Position numbers and translations under genes: made by a program. The notes under the pieces are model-generated. The model searched no databases. It was not told the origin of the DNA and worked only from the letters and a program-made list of their open reading frames with translations. From Paracoccus sp. (in: a-proteobacteria) (lineage in GTDB: Bacteria; Pseudomonadota; Alphaproteobacteria; Rhodobacterales; Rhodobacteraceae), in NCBI RefSeq assembly GCF_030536915.1, contig NZ_JAUNPC010000013.1, forward strand, positions 1 to 44,203: 44,203 nt of DNA, in the 5' to 3' direction. Positions 33,263-41,760 of this stretch are shown piece after piece. The number at the start of each line of letters is the position of its first letter. The stretch's first letter is position 1.

Positions 33263-34048
33263 TCAGCCGCCCAGCCGGGTCGAGGGGATGGGGAAACCCG
33301 CCGCAGCATCCGGCAGCGCCACACCCTCGGGCAACGCCCAGTCGATGCGCGCCGCCTGCAGCCGGGCGGCGAGCCACAGGGTGAGCGCCTCGGGTTCGGC
33401 GCCGACCGCCTCGTCCGCGGCCATCCGCGCCGGCGCCCAGACGACCGCAAGCCCGTTCGCCGCGGCCCAGTCGATCTCGGTCCGGCTGTCCGCGACGTCG
33501 ATCCCCAGTTCGCCCGCCAGCGCCCAGGCGGCCTGATCCAGCGCCAGCAGGGCGATCCGCCGGGCATCACCGCCCTGCGGCAGCGGCAGGCCGGGGGCTG
33601 CCGGCACGACCACCAAGGGGCCCGCGGGCAGCGCCGCGGGACGTCCCATGAACAGCAGGGCCGGGCGCGCGGCCTCGGCCCGAACCTCGACCTGCCCCGT
33701 GCGCCGGGTCAGCGTCACGCCCAGCGCACCGGGCACCCGGTCGAGCTTTTCGATCGTGACGGTCACCTCGGCGGCCTGAGGATGCGTCAACACCTGCGCC
33801 GCCATCCGTTCGGCAAGCGTCTCCAGCAGGTCATAGCGGCGGTCGGCCAGCCCATCGGCCACCGCCGCCACCAGCACGTCATAGCTGAGGATCGCGTCCA
33901 CCCGGTCGCCCGCGCCCGTGACCGGCTGCGCCAGGGCGACCTCGATCCCGAAGCGCAGGCGCTGGGTCTGGCCGCGTTCGCTCTGGAAGGCGCCGATCTC
34001 GGCTGAAACGACGTGGTCGCGCAGGTGGATGCGGTCGGGGATGCTCAT
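33263..34048 (-). CDS. folB: Dihydroneopterin aldolase with C-terminal extension
   Basis: 261 residues, about twice the usual 120. Residues 1-116 are the FolB domain: it converts 7,8-dihydroneopterin to 6-hydroxymethyl-dihydropterin and glycolaldehyde. Seen are the active-site Glu in EIGAFQSERGQTQRL, the conserved YDLLETLAERMAAQV, and the catalytic Lys in VTVTIEKLDRVPGAL. Residues about 125-261 are a second region (LLFMGRPAALPAGPLVVVPA, then LALDQAAWALAGELGIDVAD) with alternating strand/helix character that I cannot assign to a family. The ATG at 34048 was chosen over an open frame to 34216. It is 56 bases upstream of folP on the same strand, so likely the first gene of a folate operon ending in glmM. 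Confidence 0.9.
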   Translation of the reverse strand: MSIPDRIHLRDHVVSAEIGAFQSERGQTQRLRFGIEVALAQPVTGAGDRVDAILSYDVLVAAVADGLADRRYDLLETLAERMAAQVLTHPQAAEVTVTIEKLDRVPGALGVTLTRRTGQVEVRAEAARPALLFMGRPAALPAGPLVVVPAAPGLPLPQGGDARRIALLALDQAAWALAGELGIDVADSRTEIDWAAANGLAVVWAPARMAADEAVGAEPEALTLWLAARLQAARIDWALPEGVALPDAAAGFPIPSTRLGG

Positions 34049-34115
34049 GGCCCCTGTTGGAACGAACAAGGCCCCGCCGCAAGGGCGAGGCCAGCCATCC
34101 GCAGCGAAAATCCCG

Positions 34116-34655
34116 TCAGTTCGAGGCGACCCGCTGCCCGTCGGCGCGGCGATAGAAGATATGGGCGCCGATCCTGGTCGTCCGGGTGAAGCGCTTGGCC
34201 CAGGACGGCTTGACATAGGTGGTGTGGAAATAGGTTGCGCCGCCGGTCAGGCTGCGGGGCGCGCCGGCCAGGGCCTCGGTCGCGATCCGCTGGGCGCGCT
34301 GGGCCGCCGCGCGGTCGCGCATCCGGCCGACCTTGCCCTTGTAGCTGAACTGCTTGGGCTGGTTGATGACCCCGCAGACCGAGCTCGGGAAGGCCGGGTG
34401 GTCGACGCGGTTCAGGATGACCTCGGCCACCGCCCGCTGGCCTTTCACCGATTCGCCGCGCGCCTCGTGGTAAAGCGCCTCGGTCAGGCACTGCAGCGAG
34501 GCCTTTGAGGCGCCGCCCGCCTTGGCCTGGATCACCCGCTCGGGTCCGCCGGCCGCGCCGCGGGCATTCTGGGCGAAGGCCTCGTCAGAAAGGGTCGGCA
34601 GGGCAAGCGCAAAACACACTGCAACTTGCGCCAGCCTTTTCAACAGCTTGCTCAT
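34116..34655 (-). CDS. Cell-wall hydrolase, SleB/Hydrolase_2 type
   Basis: 179 residues. A Sec signal peptide (LLKRLAQVAVCFALALPTLS, then EAFAQ) sends it to the periplasm. The hydrolase domain begins SLQCLTEALYHEARGES with the catalytic Glu expected in YHEARGE, then AVAEVILNRVDHPAFPSSVC, GVINQPKQFSY, and GGATYFHTTYVKPSWAK. Such proteins are spore-cortex lytic enzymes in Bacillus, but in non-sporulating alphaproteobacteria they act on ordinary peptidoglycan (lytic transglycosylase-type chemistry inferred). The ATG at 34655 is preceded by a TTG that would only add one residue. It follows the PPDK-like gene on the same strand after 192 bases, and folB follows after 67. Confidence 0.92.
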   Translation of the reverse strand: MSKLLKRLAQVAVCFALALPTLSDEAFAQNARGAAGGPERVIQAKAGGASKASLQCLTEALYHEARGESVKGQRAVAEVILNRVDHPAFPSSVCGVINQPKQFSYKGKVGRMRDRAAAQRAQRIATEALAGAPRSLTGGATYFHTTYVKPSWAKRFTRTTRIGAHIFYRRADGQRVASN

Positions 34656-34847
34656 CAAGGTCGTCCTGTCGTTTCCGTGCCGCGCGGGGCCTTTGGCCCG
34701 CCATCGCGATTGCTGGAAGAGGACATGCGACGCTTGCGCCGGATTGCGCCAGTCAAAGAAACCGTAAGGAGGGGAACCACGGCCAGAACAGACAATTCAG
34801 GCAAGAACCCGCCGAGCGAGTTGGCGCGCTTCGGCAGAAATCGGCGT

Positions 34848-37445
34848 TCAGCGGAACCCTGTCCGACCTTCGACGGAACCGGCAAGCAGTTCCAGTTCCG
34901 AATCATCGCGCGCCGTGTCGGCCAACCGGCAGAGAATGGCCTCCTGCGCCGCGGCCAGTCGCGCGACCGGCACTCGGAAGGGCGAGCAACTGACGTAATC
35001 CAGTCCTGCCCGTTGGCAGAAGGCGATGGATTCGGGGTTCCCGGCATGTTCGCCGCACATGGCGACGGTGATCCCCGCCTTGTGCGCCCGCGCCCGCTGG
35101 GCGCCGATCAGGACAAGCTCGCCCACGCCGTCCTGATCGAGGATATGGAAGGGGTCCTCGGCATAGACCCCTTGCGCGACATAGCTGCCCATGAAGCGCG
35201 CGGCGTCGTCGCGCGACAGGCCGTAGGTCATCTGCGTCAGGTCGTTCGTGCCGAAGGACAGAAAGGCGCAATGCTCGGCGATGTCGCCGGCCCGCAGCGC
35301 GGCGCGTGGGGTTTCCACCATGACGCCAAGGCGATAGGTGAACGCGGCGCGGCTTTCGGCGCGGACGGCGGCGGCGATGCCCTCGATCCGGTGGCGGACC
35401 ATCTCGACCTCGCGCATGGCGCTGACCAGCGGGATCATGATCTCGGGGACGACGCCGTGGCCGTCGCGGCCGACCTCGACGGCGGCCTCGAAGATGGCGC
35501 GGGCCTGCATCTCGTAGATTTCCGGCACGGTGATCCCCAGGCGGACGCCCCGCATCCCCAGCATGGGGTTGTATTCGGTCAGCGCCTCGACCCGGCGCAC
35601 CACGTCCGACAGCGGCAGGTCCAGCGACTCGGCCAGTTCGCGCATCCCTTCGCGGTCATGGGGCAGGAACTCGTGCAGCGGCGGGTCGAACAGGCGGATG
35701 GTGACGGGATAGCCGTCCATGATGCGGAACAGGTTGATGAAATCGCCCCGCTGCATCGGCAGCAGGCGGTCCAGCGCGAGGCGGCGGTCCTCGGCCCGGT
35801 CGGCGAAGATCATCTCGCGCATGGCGGGCAGGCGGGCGTCGTCGAAGAACATGTGTTCCGTGCGGCAGAGGCCGATGCCTTGGGCGCCAAAGCGACGGGC
35901 GCAGGTCGCGTCCTGCGGCGTGTCGGCATTGGCGCGCACGCCCATCGTGCGGGCCGCGTCCGCCCATTCCAGCAACTGGTTGAAGCTGTCGTCCAGCGCC
36001 GGTTCCAGCATGGCGGCGGCGCCCGCGAGGATCTCGCCCGAGGTGCCGTCCACGGTGATCTGCTCGCCTTCGCGGAAGCTGCGCTCGCCCACGCGCATCA
36101 CCCGTCCGCGCACGTCGATATGGATGCCGGATGCGCCGACGATGCAGGGCAGCCCCAGCCCCCGCGCGATGACGGCGGCATGGCTGGACATGCCGCCGCG
36201 TTCCGTCAGCACTGCGACCGAGGCGTGCATCCCCCGGATATCCTCGGGCAGAGTCTCGCGCCGGACCAGCACGCAGGATTCGCCCCGCGCGGCGGCGGCC
36301 TGGGCGGCCGCGGCGGTGAATACGATGCGCCCGGTCGCGGCGCCGGGGCTGGCGGCCATGCCGCGGGTGATGAGATCGCGCGGCGCGCGGGGATCGACCT
36401 GGTGGTGCAGAAGGTCGGTCAGGGCGCGCGGCTGGACCCGCATCAGCGCCTGTTCGGGCGGGATGATCCCGTCGCGGGCCAGCCCGACGGCGATCCGCAC
36501 CGCCGCGCGCGAGGACCGCTGCACCCGCACCGCGTCGATCAGCGACAACCGGCTGTCGGCGACGACGAACTCGATCTGCATCTCCTCGCGCAGACGCTCG
36601 CGGGCGGCGACGCCGAAGCGGACAAGATCGGCAAAGACCTCAGGCGCCGCGTCTTCCAGCGAAGGTCCTCGGGGGTCGCGGGTCAGGTAGATCGACTCGG
36701 CGTCGTGCCGTTGGGCGCGGCCCTGGGTCTGGCCACGGAAGCGCCCTGTGATGCGCGGCGTGCCTGTCACGCTGTCGATGAACTGGATGGTGCCCGAACC
36801 GGTGACCCCCGGCCCCAGCGCCAGCGCCATGTCCTGCACCACCAGCCCCAGCGGCGCGTCCGGTGGCGCGCCCTTTGCCTGCCGCAGCAGCCGGGCGGTC
36901 GGCCCCTCCCACGCCCGGGCCATGGACCGCAGCACCTCGACAAGCTGGCGCTCGGGGTCCTGCGGGAACTCCTCGTCGGTCTCGTCCTGGTAGTTGTCCA
37001 GCGCGTCGGCCAGCGTGGCATCGGAATCGCTGAACATGTCGGGGTCGAGCCGGGCGACATGGATCGCATAGGCCTGCACGAAGCCGCGATACAGCGCATC
37101 CGCCGCCTCAGGCCCCAGCGTGGCGGTCAGTTCGGCATGGCGGGCGGCGTTCATGCCGACGTTCAGGACCGACCGCGGCCCGCCCCATTCCGGGTCCAGC
37201 GCCGAGGGCCGCACCCCCAGAAGCCCGCCGGTGCAGCCGATCAGCCGCCCGAGATCGGCGCCGGGCAGCGGACGGCCCGCGGCGATGGCGCGGACGGCGG
37301 CGGCAGGAATGGCGAAGCTGCGCGGCACCGGCAGATCCATGCGGATCAGCCGTTGCAGGCACTTGGCGCGCCATCCGTGCAGGGCGGTCTCGACCCGCGC
37401 GGAAGGGGTGATCTCGACAATGGTCGTGTCGCTGGGCTGGTCCAT
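34848..37445 (-). CDS. Pyruvate phosphate dikinase-like PEP-utilising protein with diverged ATP-binding half
   Basis: 865 residues, close to bacterial PPDK (about 870-890). The swivelling domain has the phospho-His in LTERGGMSSHAAVIARGLGL (His422), and the C-terminal PEP/pyruvate barrel is well kept: GIGLCRTEHMFF, RLFDPPLHEFLP, MLGMRGVRLGI, FGTNDLTQMTYG, MCGEHAGNP and YVSCSPFRVPVARL with acid Cys820. The N-terminal ATP-grasp half is altered: the GGKGANL start is replaced by GWRAKCL, the GMMDT loop reads PEWGGPRSVLNVG (85-97), and the LQTR strand near residue 303 reads LIDAV. It may therefore not use ATP normally. The ATG at 37445 follows xthA by 55 bases on the same strand. Possible roles are a regulatory or altered-specificity phosphotransferase, or a true PPDK that tolerates these changes. 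Confidence 0.85.
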   Translation of the reverse strand: MDQPSDTTIVEITPSARVETALHGWRAKCLQRLIRMDLPVPRSFAIPAAAVRAIAAGRPLPGADLGRLIGCTGGLLGVRPSALDPEWGGPRSVLNVGMNAARHAELTATLGPEAADALYRGFVQAYAIHVARLDPDMFSDSDATLADALDNYQDETDEEFPQDPERQLVEVLRSMARAWEGPTARLLRQAKGAPPDAPLGLVVQDMALALGPGVTGSGTIQFIDSVTGTPRITGRFRGQTQGRAQRHDAESIYLTRDPRGPSLEDAAPEVFADLVRFGVAARERLREEMQIEFVVADSRLSLIDAVRVQRSSRAAVRIAVGLARDGIIPPEQALMRVQPRALTDLLHHQVDPRAPRDLITRGMAASPGAATGRIVFTAAAAQAAAARGESCVLVRRETLPEDIRGMHASVAVLTERGGMSSHAAVIARGLGLPCIVGASGIHIDVRGRVMRVGERSFREGEQITVDGTSGEILAGAAAMLEPALDDSFNQLLEWADAARTMGVRANADTPQDATCARRFGAQGIGLCRTEHMFFDDARLPAMREMIFADRAEDRRLALDRLLPMQRGDFINLFRIMDGYPVTIRLFDPPLHEFLPHDREGMRELAESLDLPLSDVVRRVEALTEYNPMLGMRGVRLGITVPEIYEMQARAIFEAAVEVGRDGHGVVPEIMIPLVSAMREVEMVRHRIEGIAAAVRAESRAAFTYRLGVMVETPRAALRAGDIAEHCAFLSFGTNDLTQMTYGLSRDDAARFMGSYVAQGVYAEDPFHILDQDGVGELVLIGAQRARAHKAGITVAMCGEHAGNPESIAFCQRAGLDYVSCSPFRVPVARLAAAQEAILCRLADTARDDSELELLAGSVEGRTGFR

Positions 37446-37500
37446 GGCCCGGCACCCTAAGCGCGGGGTCGCCCGGCGGGCAAGAGAGAACGCGGCGCCT

Positions 37501-38289
37501 TCAGGCGGAAAGCTCGACCCAGACGGGAACATGGTCGCTGGGCTTGTCGCCCGCGCGCTGGTCGCGGTCGATGCCTGCCGCCTGCATCAGGTCGGCGGCC
37601 TGCGGCGACAGCAGCAGGTGGTCGATGCGGATGCCGTTGTCGCGTTCCCAGGACTGGCGCTGATAGTCCCAGAAGGTGAAGGGGCCGCGCGTGGCATGGG
37701 GGTCCGAGATGCGGATCGCGTCGGTCCAGCCCTGGTTGACGATCCGGCGGTAGGCCGCGCGGGTTTCGGTCAGGAACAGCGCGTCGTCCAGCCAGGCTTC
37801 GGGCCTGGCGGCATCGCGGGGTTCCGGAATGACGTTATAGTCGCCCAGCATCACCACCGGGGTTTCCGTCGTCAACAGTTCCGCCGCGCGCAGGCGCAGC
37901 CGTTCCATCCATGCCAGCTTGTAGTCGTATTTCGGCCCCGGCACGGGGTTGCCGTTCGGCAGATACAGCCCCGCCACGGTGACGGCGTGATTGTCGCCCA
38001 TCACCACGGCCTCGATCCAGCGGGCCTGTTCGTCCGTCTCGTCGCCGGGCAGGCCGCGCCGGACCTCCTCGACGGGCAGGCGCGACAGCACAGCCACGCC
38101 GTTCCAGCTTTTCTGGCCGTGGGTCCAGACCCGCCAGCCCAGGTCCTCGATGGCATCAGTCGGGAAGCCCTCGTCCACCGACTTGATCTCCTGCAGCACG
38201 ACGACATCGGGCTGCGCCTCGGGCAGCCAGGCCACAAGCTGGTGCAGCCGCGCCTTGATCCCGTTGACGTTGAAACTGGCGATCCTCAT
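37501..38289 (-). CDS. xthA: Exodeoxyribonuclease III (AP endonuclease)
   Basis: 262 residues. This enzyme is a 3'-5' exonuclease and apurinic-site endonuclease of base-excision repair. The EEP-fold motifs are complete: MRIASFNVNGIKARL (metal Asn), VVVLQEIKSVDEGFP (metal Glu), GLYLPNGNPVPGPKYDYKL, LGDYNVIPEPRD, and the C-terminal IRIDHLLLS and KPSDHVPVWVEL with the catalytic Asp-His pair. The ATG at 38289 gives the canonical N-terminus; the frame continues upstream to 38814 but that portion lies over the divergent DUF421 gene. The PPDK-like gene follows after 55 bases, so both may share a transcript. Confidence 0.96.
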   Translation of the reverse strand: MRIASFNVNGIKARLHQLVAWLPEAQPDVVVLQEIKSVDEGFPTDAIEDLGWRVWTHGQKSWNGVAVLSRLPVEEVRRGLPGDETDEQARWIEAVVMGDNHAVTVAGLYLPNGNPVPGPKYDYKLAWMERLRLRAAELLTTETPVVMLGDYNVIPEPRDAARPEAWLDDALFLTETRAAYRRIVNQGWTDAIRISDPHATRGPFTFWDYQRQSWERDNGIRIDHLLLSPQAADLMQAAGIDRDQRAGDKPSDHVPVWVELSA

Positions 38290-38394
38290 GGGCGCGACCC
38301 TATGCGCCCGGCCCGGCCTGGGCAAGAAGCCGCGCAGGAACCGGCGGGCCGGGGCGGGGATTGAACCGGCGCAACGACTTGGAAGGCCGGCGCC

Positions 38395-38898
38395 ATGTTC
38401 CAGCTTGAAACCCCCCTCCTCGAACTGATGGCGCGTGGCGCGTTCCTGTTCATCCTCTTCATGGGCCTGTTCCGGCTGTTGCCCCGCCGGACGGGGGGCG
38501 AGCTTGCGCCCATGGACCTCGTGTTCCTGCTGCTGGTCACCGAGGCCGCGGCCCATTCGCTGGGCGACTACACCTCGCTGGCGGATGGCACGGTGATGAT
38601 CCTCACGCTGATCGCGCTGAACTACCTGACCAACCGGCTGTCCTTTCACTTCCCCTGGTTCGAGCGGGTCGCCGAACATTCGCCCCTGCAGATCATCAAG
38701 GACGGCAAGACGATCCCCCGCAACCTGCGCAAGGAGCTGATCACGCCCGAAGAACTGATGGGCCACCTGCGCCTGAACGGCGTGGGCGACATCTCGCAGG
38801 TCATCAGCGCCCATGTCGAGGGCGACGGACGGCTCAGCGTGGTGACGAAAGGCGGCGAGGGCGGAGGAGAGGCCGAGGACGGCGGCAGCCGCGCCTGA
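38395..38898 (+). CDS. YetF/DUF421 membrane protein, short form
   Basis: 167 residues. Three membrane helices fill about residues 10-85 (LMARGAFLFILFMGLFRLLP, LVFLLLVTEAAAHSLGD, TVMILTLIALNYLTNRL), then a small cytosolic DUF421 domain (LQIIKDGKTIPRNLRKELIT, EELMGHLRLNGVGDISQ), and a Gly/Glu-rich tail. Unlike the 243-residue relative at 12991 it has no cysteine-rich tail. The ATG at 38395 has GGAAGG eight bases upstream. It is divergent from xthA and convergent with the CorC/HlyC-family gene (15 bases apart). No function is established for it. Confidence 0.88.
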   Translation: MFQLETPLLELMARGAFLFILFMGLFRLLPRRTGGELAPMDLVFLLLVTEAAAHSLGDYTSLADGTVMILTLIALNYLTNRLSFHFPWFERVAEHSPLQIIKDGKTIPRNLRKELITPEELMGHLRLNGVGDISQVISAHVEGDGRLSVVTKGGEGGGEAEDGGSRA

Positions 38899-38913
38899 CG
38901 GGCGGCCTCGCGG

Positions 38914-40185
38914 CTACTCGACCGCCATCGGCGGAGTGACGATCAGCTTGTCGATCCGCATGGCGTCCATGTCGGCGACCTCGAAGGTCCAGCCCTCGTG
39001 CTGGAACACCTCGCCGGTGCGGGGGATGCGGTTGATGAGCGCCAGCACCATGCCCGCCACGGTGTTGAAATCGCCGTCAGGCGCGGGAAAGCCCGTCTCG
39101 CCCGCGAATTCATCCGCGCTTTCGCCGCCGGATACCAGCCAAGACCCGTCCGCGCGGCGCACCATGTCGGGCTCGTCGCCCTCGGCATCGGCGAAGTCGC
39201 CGGTGATCGCCTCCAGCAGGTCCATGGCGGTGATGATGCCTTGGAAATGCCCGTATTCGTCATAGACCAGCACCATGCGCGACGGGGTGACGCGCATCAC
39301 CTCGATCACCGACAGGGCGTCGGCGGCATCCAGAACCGTCGGCGCCTCGCGCATCAGCGCCCGCAGGTCGGGGCTTTCGACCCCGAGCAGGTCGCGCAGG
39401 GCCACGACGCCCAGAATCTCGTCGTCCGAGCCTTCAGTTATCGGCAGGCGCGAGAAGCGGGCGGCGCGGGCCTTTTCCATCACGACCGCGGGCGGGTCGT
39501 TCACGTCGATCATCTCGACGTCGCGGCGCGGCGTCATCATGGCGGCGGCGGATCGGTCGGCGACGCGCATGACGCCTGCGATCATGCCGCGTTCGCCTTC
39601 CATCAGGACGCCCGCCTGCGTCGCCTCGGCGATAGTCATGCGGACCTCCTCGTCGGTGATCGCGCGGTCGGAACTGTTGCCGATGCCGATCAGGCGCAGC
39701 ACCAGCCGGGCCGCCGCATCCAGAAACCAGACCAGCGGCGTCCCGATCTTCGCCACCATCCGCATGGCGGGAGCGACGCGGGCGGCGATGCGTTCGGGGT
39801 TCGCCATGGCGATCTGCTTGGGCACAAGCTCGCCGATGATCACCGACAGCGCAGTGATGGCGGCGACGACCAGGAACACGCCCAGCGATTGCGCAACGCC
39901 GTAGGGCACGCCCGCCGACACCAGCGCCGCGCCCGCGCGGGCGCCCAGCGTGGCCCCGGACACCGCGCCCAGCAGGACGCCGACAAGAGTGATCCCGATC
40001 TGCACGGCCGACAGGAACTTGCCCGGCTGTTCCAGCAGGTCCAACGCCGCCTGCGCGCCGCTGTCGCCCTTTTCGGCCATGCTGGTGAGCCGGGCGGGAC
40101 GCGAGGACACCACCGCCAGTTCGGACATGGACAGCAGGCCGTTCACGATGGTGAGGGCGACGATCAACAGAATTTCAAGAAACAT
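38914..40185 (-). CDS. CNNM/CorC-HlyC family membrane protein with CBS domains
   Basis: 423 residues. The N-terminal DUF21/CNNM membrane domain spans about residues 1-190 (MFLEILLIVALTIVNGLLSM, SAVQIGITLVGVLLGAVSGA, VVAAITALSVIIGELVPKQI). Two CBS domains follow (MMTPRRDVEMIDVNDPPAVV; TVLDAADALSVIEVMRVTPS and VLVYDEYGHFQGIITAMDLL), and a C-terminal CorC_HlyC domain (WLVSGGESADEF, TVAGMVLALINRIPRTGEVF). Relatives are linked to magnesium or cobalt efflux and are often mislabelled hemolysin. The ATG at 40185 is only 6 bases after erpA, so the two are probably co-transcribed. Confidence 0.93.
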   Translation of the reverse strand: MFLEILLIVALTIVNGLLSMSELAVVSSRPARLTSMAEKGDSGAQAALDLLEQPGKFLSAVQIGITLVGVLLGAVSGATLGARAGAALVSAGVPYGVAQSLGVFLVVAAITALSVIIGELVPKQIAMANPERIAARVAPAMRMVAKIGTPLVWFLDAAARLVLRLIGIGNSSDRAITDEEVRMTIAEATQAGVLMEGERGMIAGVMRVADRSAAAMMTPRRDVEMIDVNDPPAVVMEKARAARFSRLPITEGSDDEILGVVALRDLLGVESPDLRALMREAPTVLDAADALSVIEVMRVTPSRMVLVYDEYGHFQGIITAMDLLEAITGDFADAEGDEPDMVRRADGSWLVSGGESADEFAGETGFPAPDGDFNTVAGMVLALINRIPRTGEVFQHEGWTFEVADMDAMRIDKLIVTPPMAVE

Positions 40186-40191
40186 GGGGCG

Positions 40192-40515
40192 TCAGATCGA
40201 AAAGGACGTGCCGCAGCCGCAGGACGAACTCGCGTTCGGGTTATCGATCTTGAAATGCGCGCCGATCAGCTCGTCCGACCAGTCGATCCGGGCACCGGCC
40301 AGGAAGGGCAGCGAGACCGGATCGACGACCACGCGCTGGCCCTCGCCTTCCAGCACAAGGTCGTCCGAGGCCGGTTCGTCCATGCGGATGTCGTACTGGA
40401 AGCCCGAGCAGCCGCCGCCCAGAACGGCCACCCGCAGCGCCGGTCCCGGTCCGCCTGCGTTGATCTCTGCCAGCCGCGCGAAGGCGCGGGGCGTGACCAT
40501 CGGTGGCAGGTTCAT
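40192..40515 (-). CDS. erpA: Iron-sulfur cluster insertion protein (ErpA/A-type carrier)
   Basis: 107 residues. This is an A-type carrier that delivers Fe-S clusters to apo-enzymes. The three ligand cysteines are in place: Cys36 in LGGGCSGFQYD and Cys99/Cys101 in the C-terminal SSCGCGTSFSI. The segments VTPRAFARLAEI, VVVDPVSLPFLAGARIDW and GAHFKIDNPNA are typical. ErpA is the best fit by sequence style and genomic setting, but IscA- or SufA-like activity cannot be excluded. The ATG at 40515 was chosen; the frame is open far upstream, but across the divergent dgt gene. It is the first gene of a pair with the CNNM/CorC-family gene and is divergent from dgt over 69 bases. Confidence 0.94.
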   Translation of the reverse strand: MNLPPMVTPRAFARLAEINAGGPGPALRVAVLGGGCSGFQYDIRMDEPASDDLVLEGEGQRVVVDPVSLPFLAGARIDWSDELIGAHFKIDNPNASSSCGCGTSFSI

Positions 40516-40584
40516 GGGGCGTTCCTGTTTCGTTGAGGTTTCCCAGACTATAGGGTCGCGGGTGCCTTGCTGCAAGGAAGCCCG

Positions 40585-41757
40585 ATGGTCGCCGTCCTGC
40601 CCGCACCCTATGCCTGCCAGCCGGAAGAAAGCCGCGGCCGCCTTTACCCCGAGGAACTGTCCACCTTCCGCAGCCCCTGGCAGCGCGACCGCGACCGCAT
40701 CATCCATTCCTCGGCCTTCCGCAGGCTCAAGCACAAGACCCAGGTCTTCGTGGAACATGACGGAGACGAATACCGCGGCGACTATTACCGAACCCGCCTG
40801 ACCCACACGATCGAGGTCGCGCAGGTCGCCCGCACCATCGCCGCCGCGCTGGGGCTGAACACGGACCTAGCCGAAGCCGTGGCGCTGGCCCATGACCTGG
40901 GCCACCCCCCCTTCGGCCATACCGGAGAGGATGCGCTCGCCACTCTGATGGCCCCCTACGGCGGCTTCGACCACAACGCGCAGGCGCTGCGGATCGTCAC
41001 GCGGCTGGAACGCCACTACGCAGGCTTCGACGGGCTGAACCTGACATGGGAGACGCTGGAAGGCATCGCCAAGCACAACGGCCCCGTCGCCCGCCCCTAC
41101 CCCTGGGCGCTGGCCGAGGTGAATGCCGCTTGGGACCTGCGCCTCTCCACCTACGCCAGCGCCGAGGCGCAGGTGGCCGCCGTCGCCGATGACGTGGCCT
41201 ACAACCACCACGACCTGCATGACGGGCTGCGATCCGGCCTGTTCACGGAAGCCGACCTCATGGAACTGCCGTTGATCGGCCCGGCCTTTGCCGAGGTGGA
41301 CCGCCTGCATCCCGGCCTCGCCCTCATGCGCCGCCGCCACGAGGCCCTGCGCCGCGTCTTCGGCGTGATGGTCGAGGACGTGATCGCCGTGGCACAAGGC
41401 CGGATCGAGGCCGCCCAGCCGCAAGGCGTCGAGGCGATCCGCACCATGGACGGCCCCATCATCCGCTTTTCCAAGCCGGTCTACCAGAGCCTCAAGGCGG
41501 TCAAGCAGTTCCTGTTCCAGCGGATGTATCGCGCGCCTTCGGTCATGGAGGAACGGGCCCGCGTCACCGCCATCCTGAACGCGATCTTCCCCATGATGCT
41601 GGACGACCCCCGCCTGATGCCCGGGGACTGGCAGGCCGAGGCGCTGGGCGCGGACGACCGCACCGCCTGCGCGCGTGTTGTGCTGGACTATATCGCCGGG
41701 ATGACGGACCGCTTCGCCATCGCGGAATGGCGGCGGCTGACGGGTGGACGGGGCTGA
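40585..41757 (+). CDS. dgt: Deoxyguanosinetriphosphate triphosphohydrolase-like protein (HD domain)
   Basis: 390 residues. Members of this family cleave dNTPs (dGTP in E. coli) to the nucleoside and tripolyphosphate, adjusting dNTP pools. The opening RDRIIHSSAFRRLKHKTQV is typical. The HD metal site is in RLTHTIEVAQVAR and LAHDLGHPPFGHTGE, and the third ligand region is VADDVAYNHHDLHDGL. The length matches the short type-2 class usual in alphaproteobacteria rather than the 500-residue E. coli type. The ATG at 40585 has AAGGA six bases upstream; a TTG six codons earlier is weaker. It ends 3 bases before the convergent transporter gene. Confidence 0.94.
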   Translation: MVAVLPAPYACQPEESRGRLYPEELSTFRSPWQRDRDRIIHSSAFRRLKHKTQVFVEHDGDEYRGDYYRTRLTHTIEVAQVARTIAAALGLNTDLAEAVALAHDLGHPPFGHTGEDALATLMAPYGGFDHNAQALRIVTRLERHYAGFDGLNLTWETLEGIAKHNGPVARPYPWALAEVNAAWDLRLSTYASAEAQVAAVADDVAYNHHDLHDGLRSGLFTEADLMELPLIGPAFAEVDRLHPGLALMRRRHEALRRVFGVMVEDVIAVAQGRIEAAQPQGVEAIRTMDGPIIRFSKPVYQSLKAVKQFLFQRMYRAPSVMEERARVTAILNAIFPMMLDDPRLMPGDWQAEALGADDRTACARVVLDYIAGMTDRFAIAEWRRLTGGRG

Positions 41758-41760
41758 GCC

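Noticed and set aside
34626..37460. A 944-codon open frame on the plus strand opposite the PPDK-like gene, and similar very long antisense frames at 1677-3647, 3485-4888, 7957-9588, 10649-12433 and 30835-32436
   Set aside because: They are antisense to clearly conserved genes, have His/Arg/Gln/Asp-rich composition typical of reverse-frame translation of high-GC genes, and show no domain motifs.
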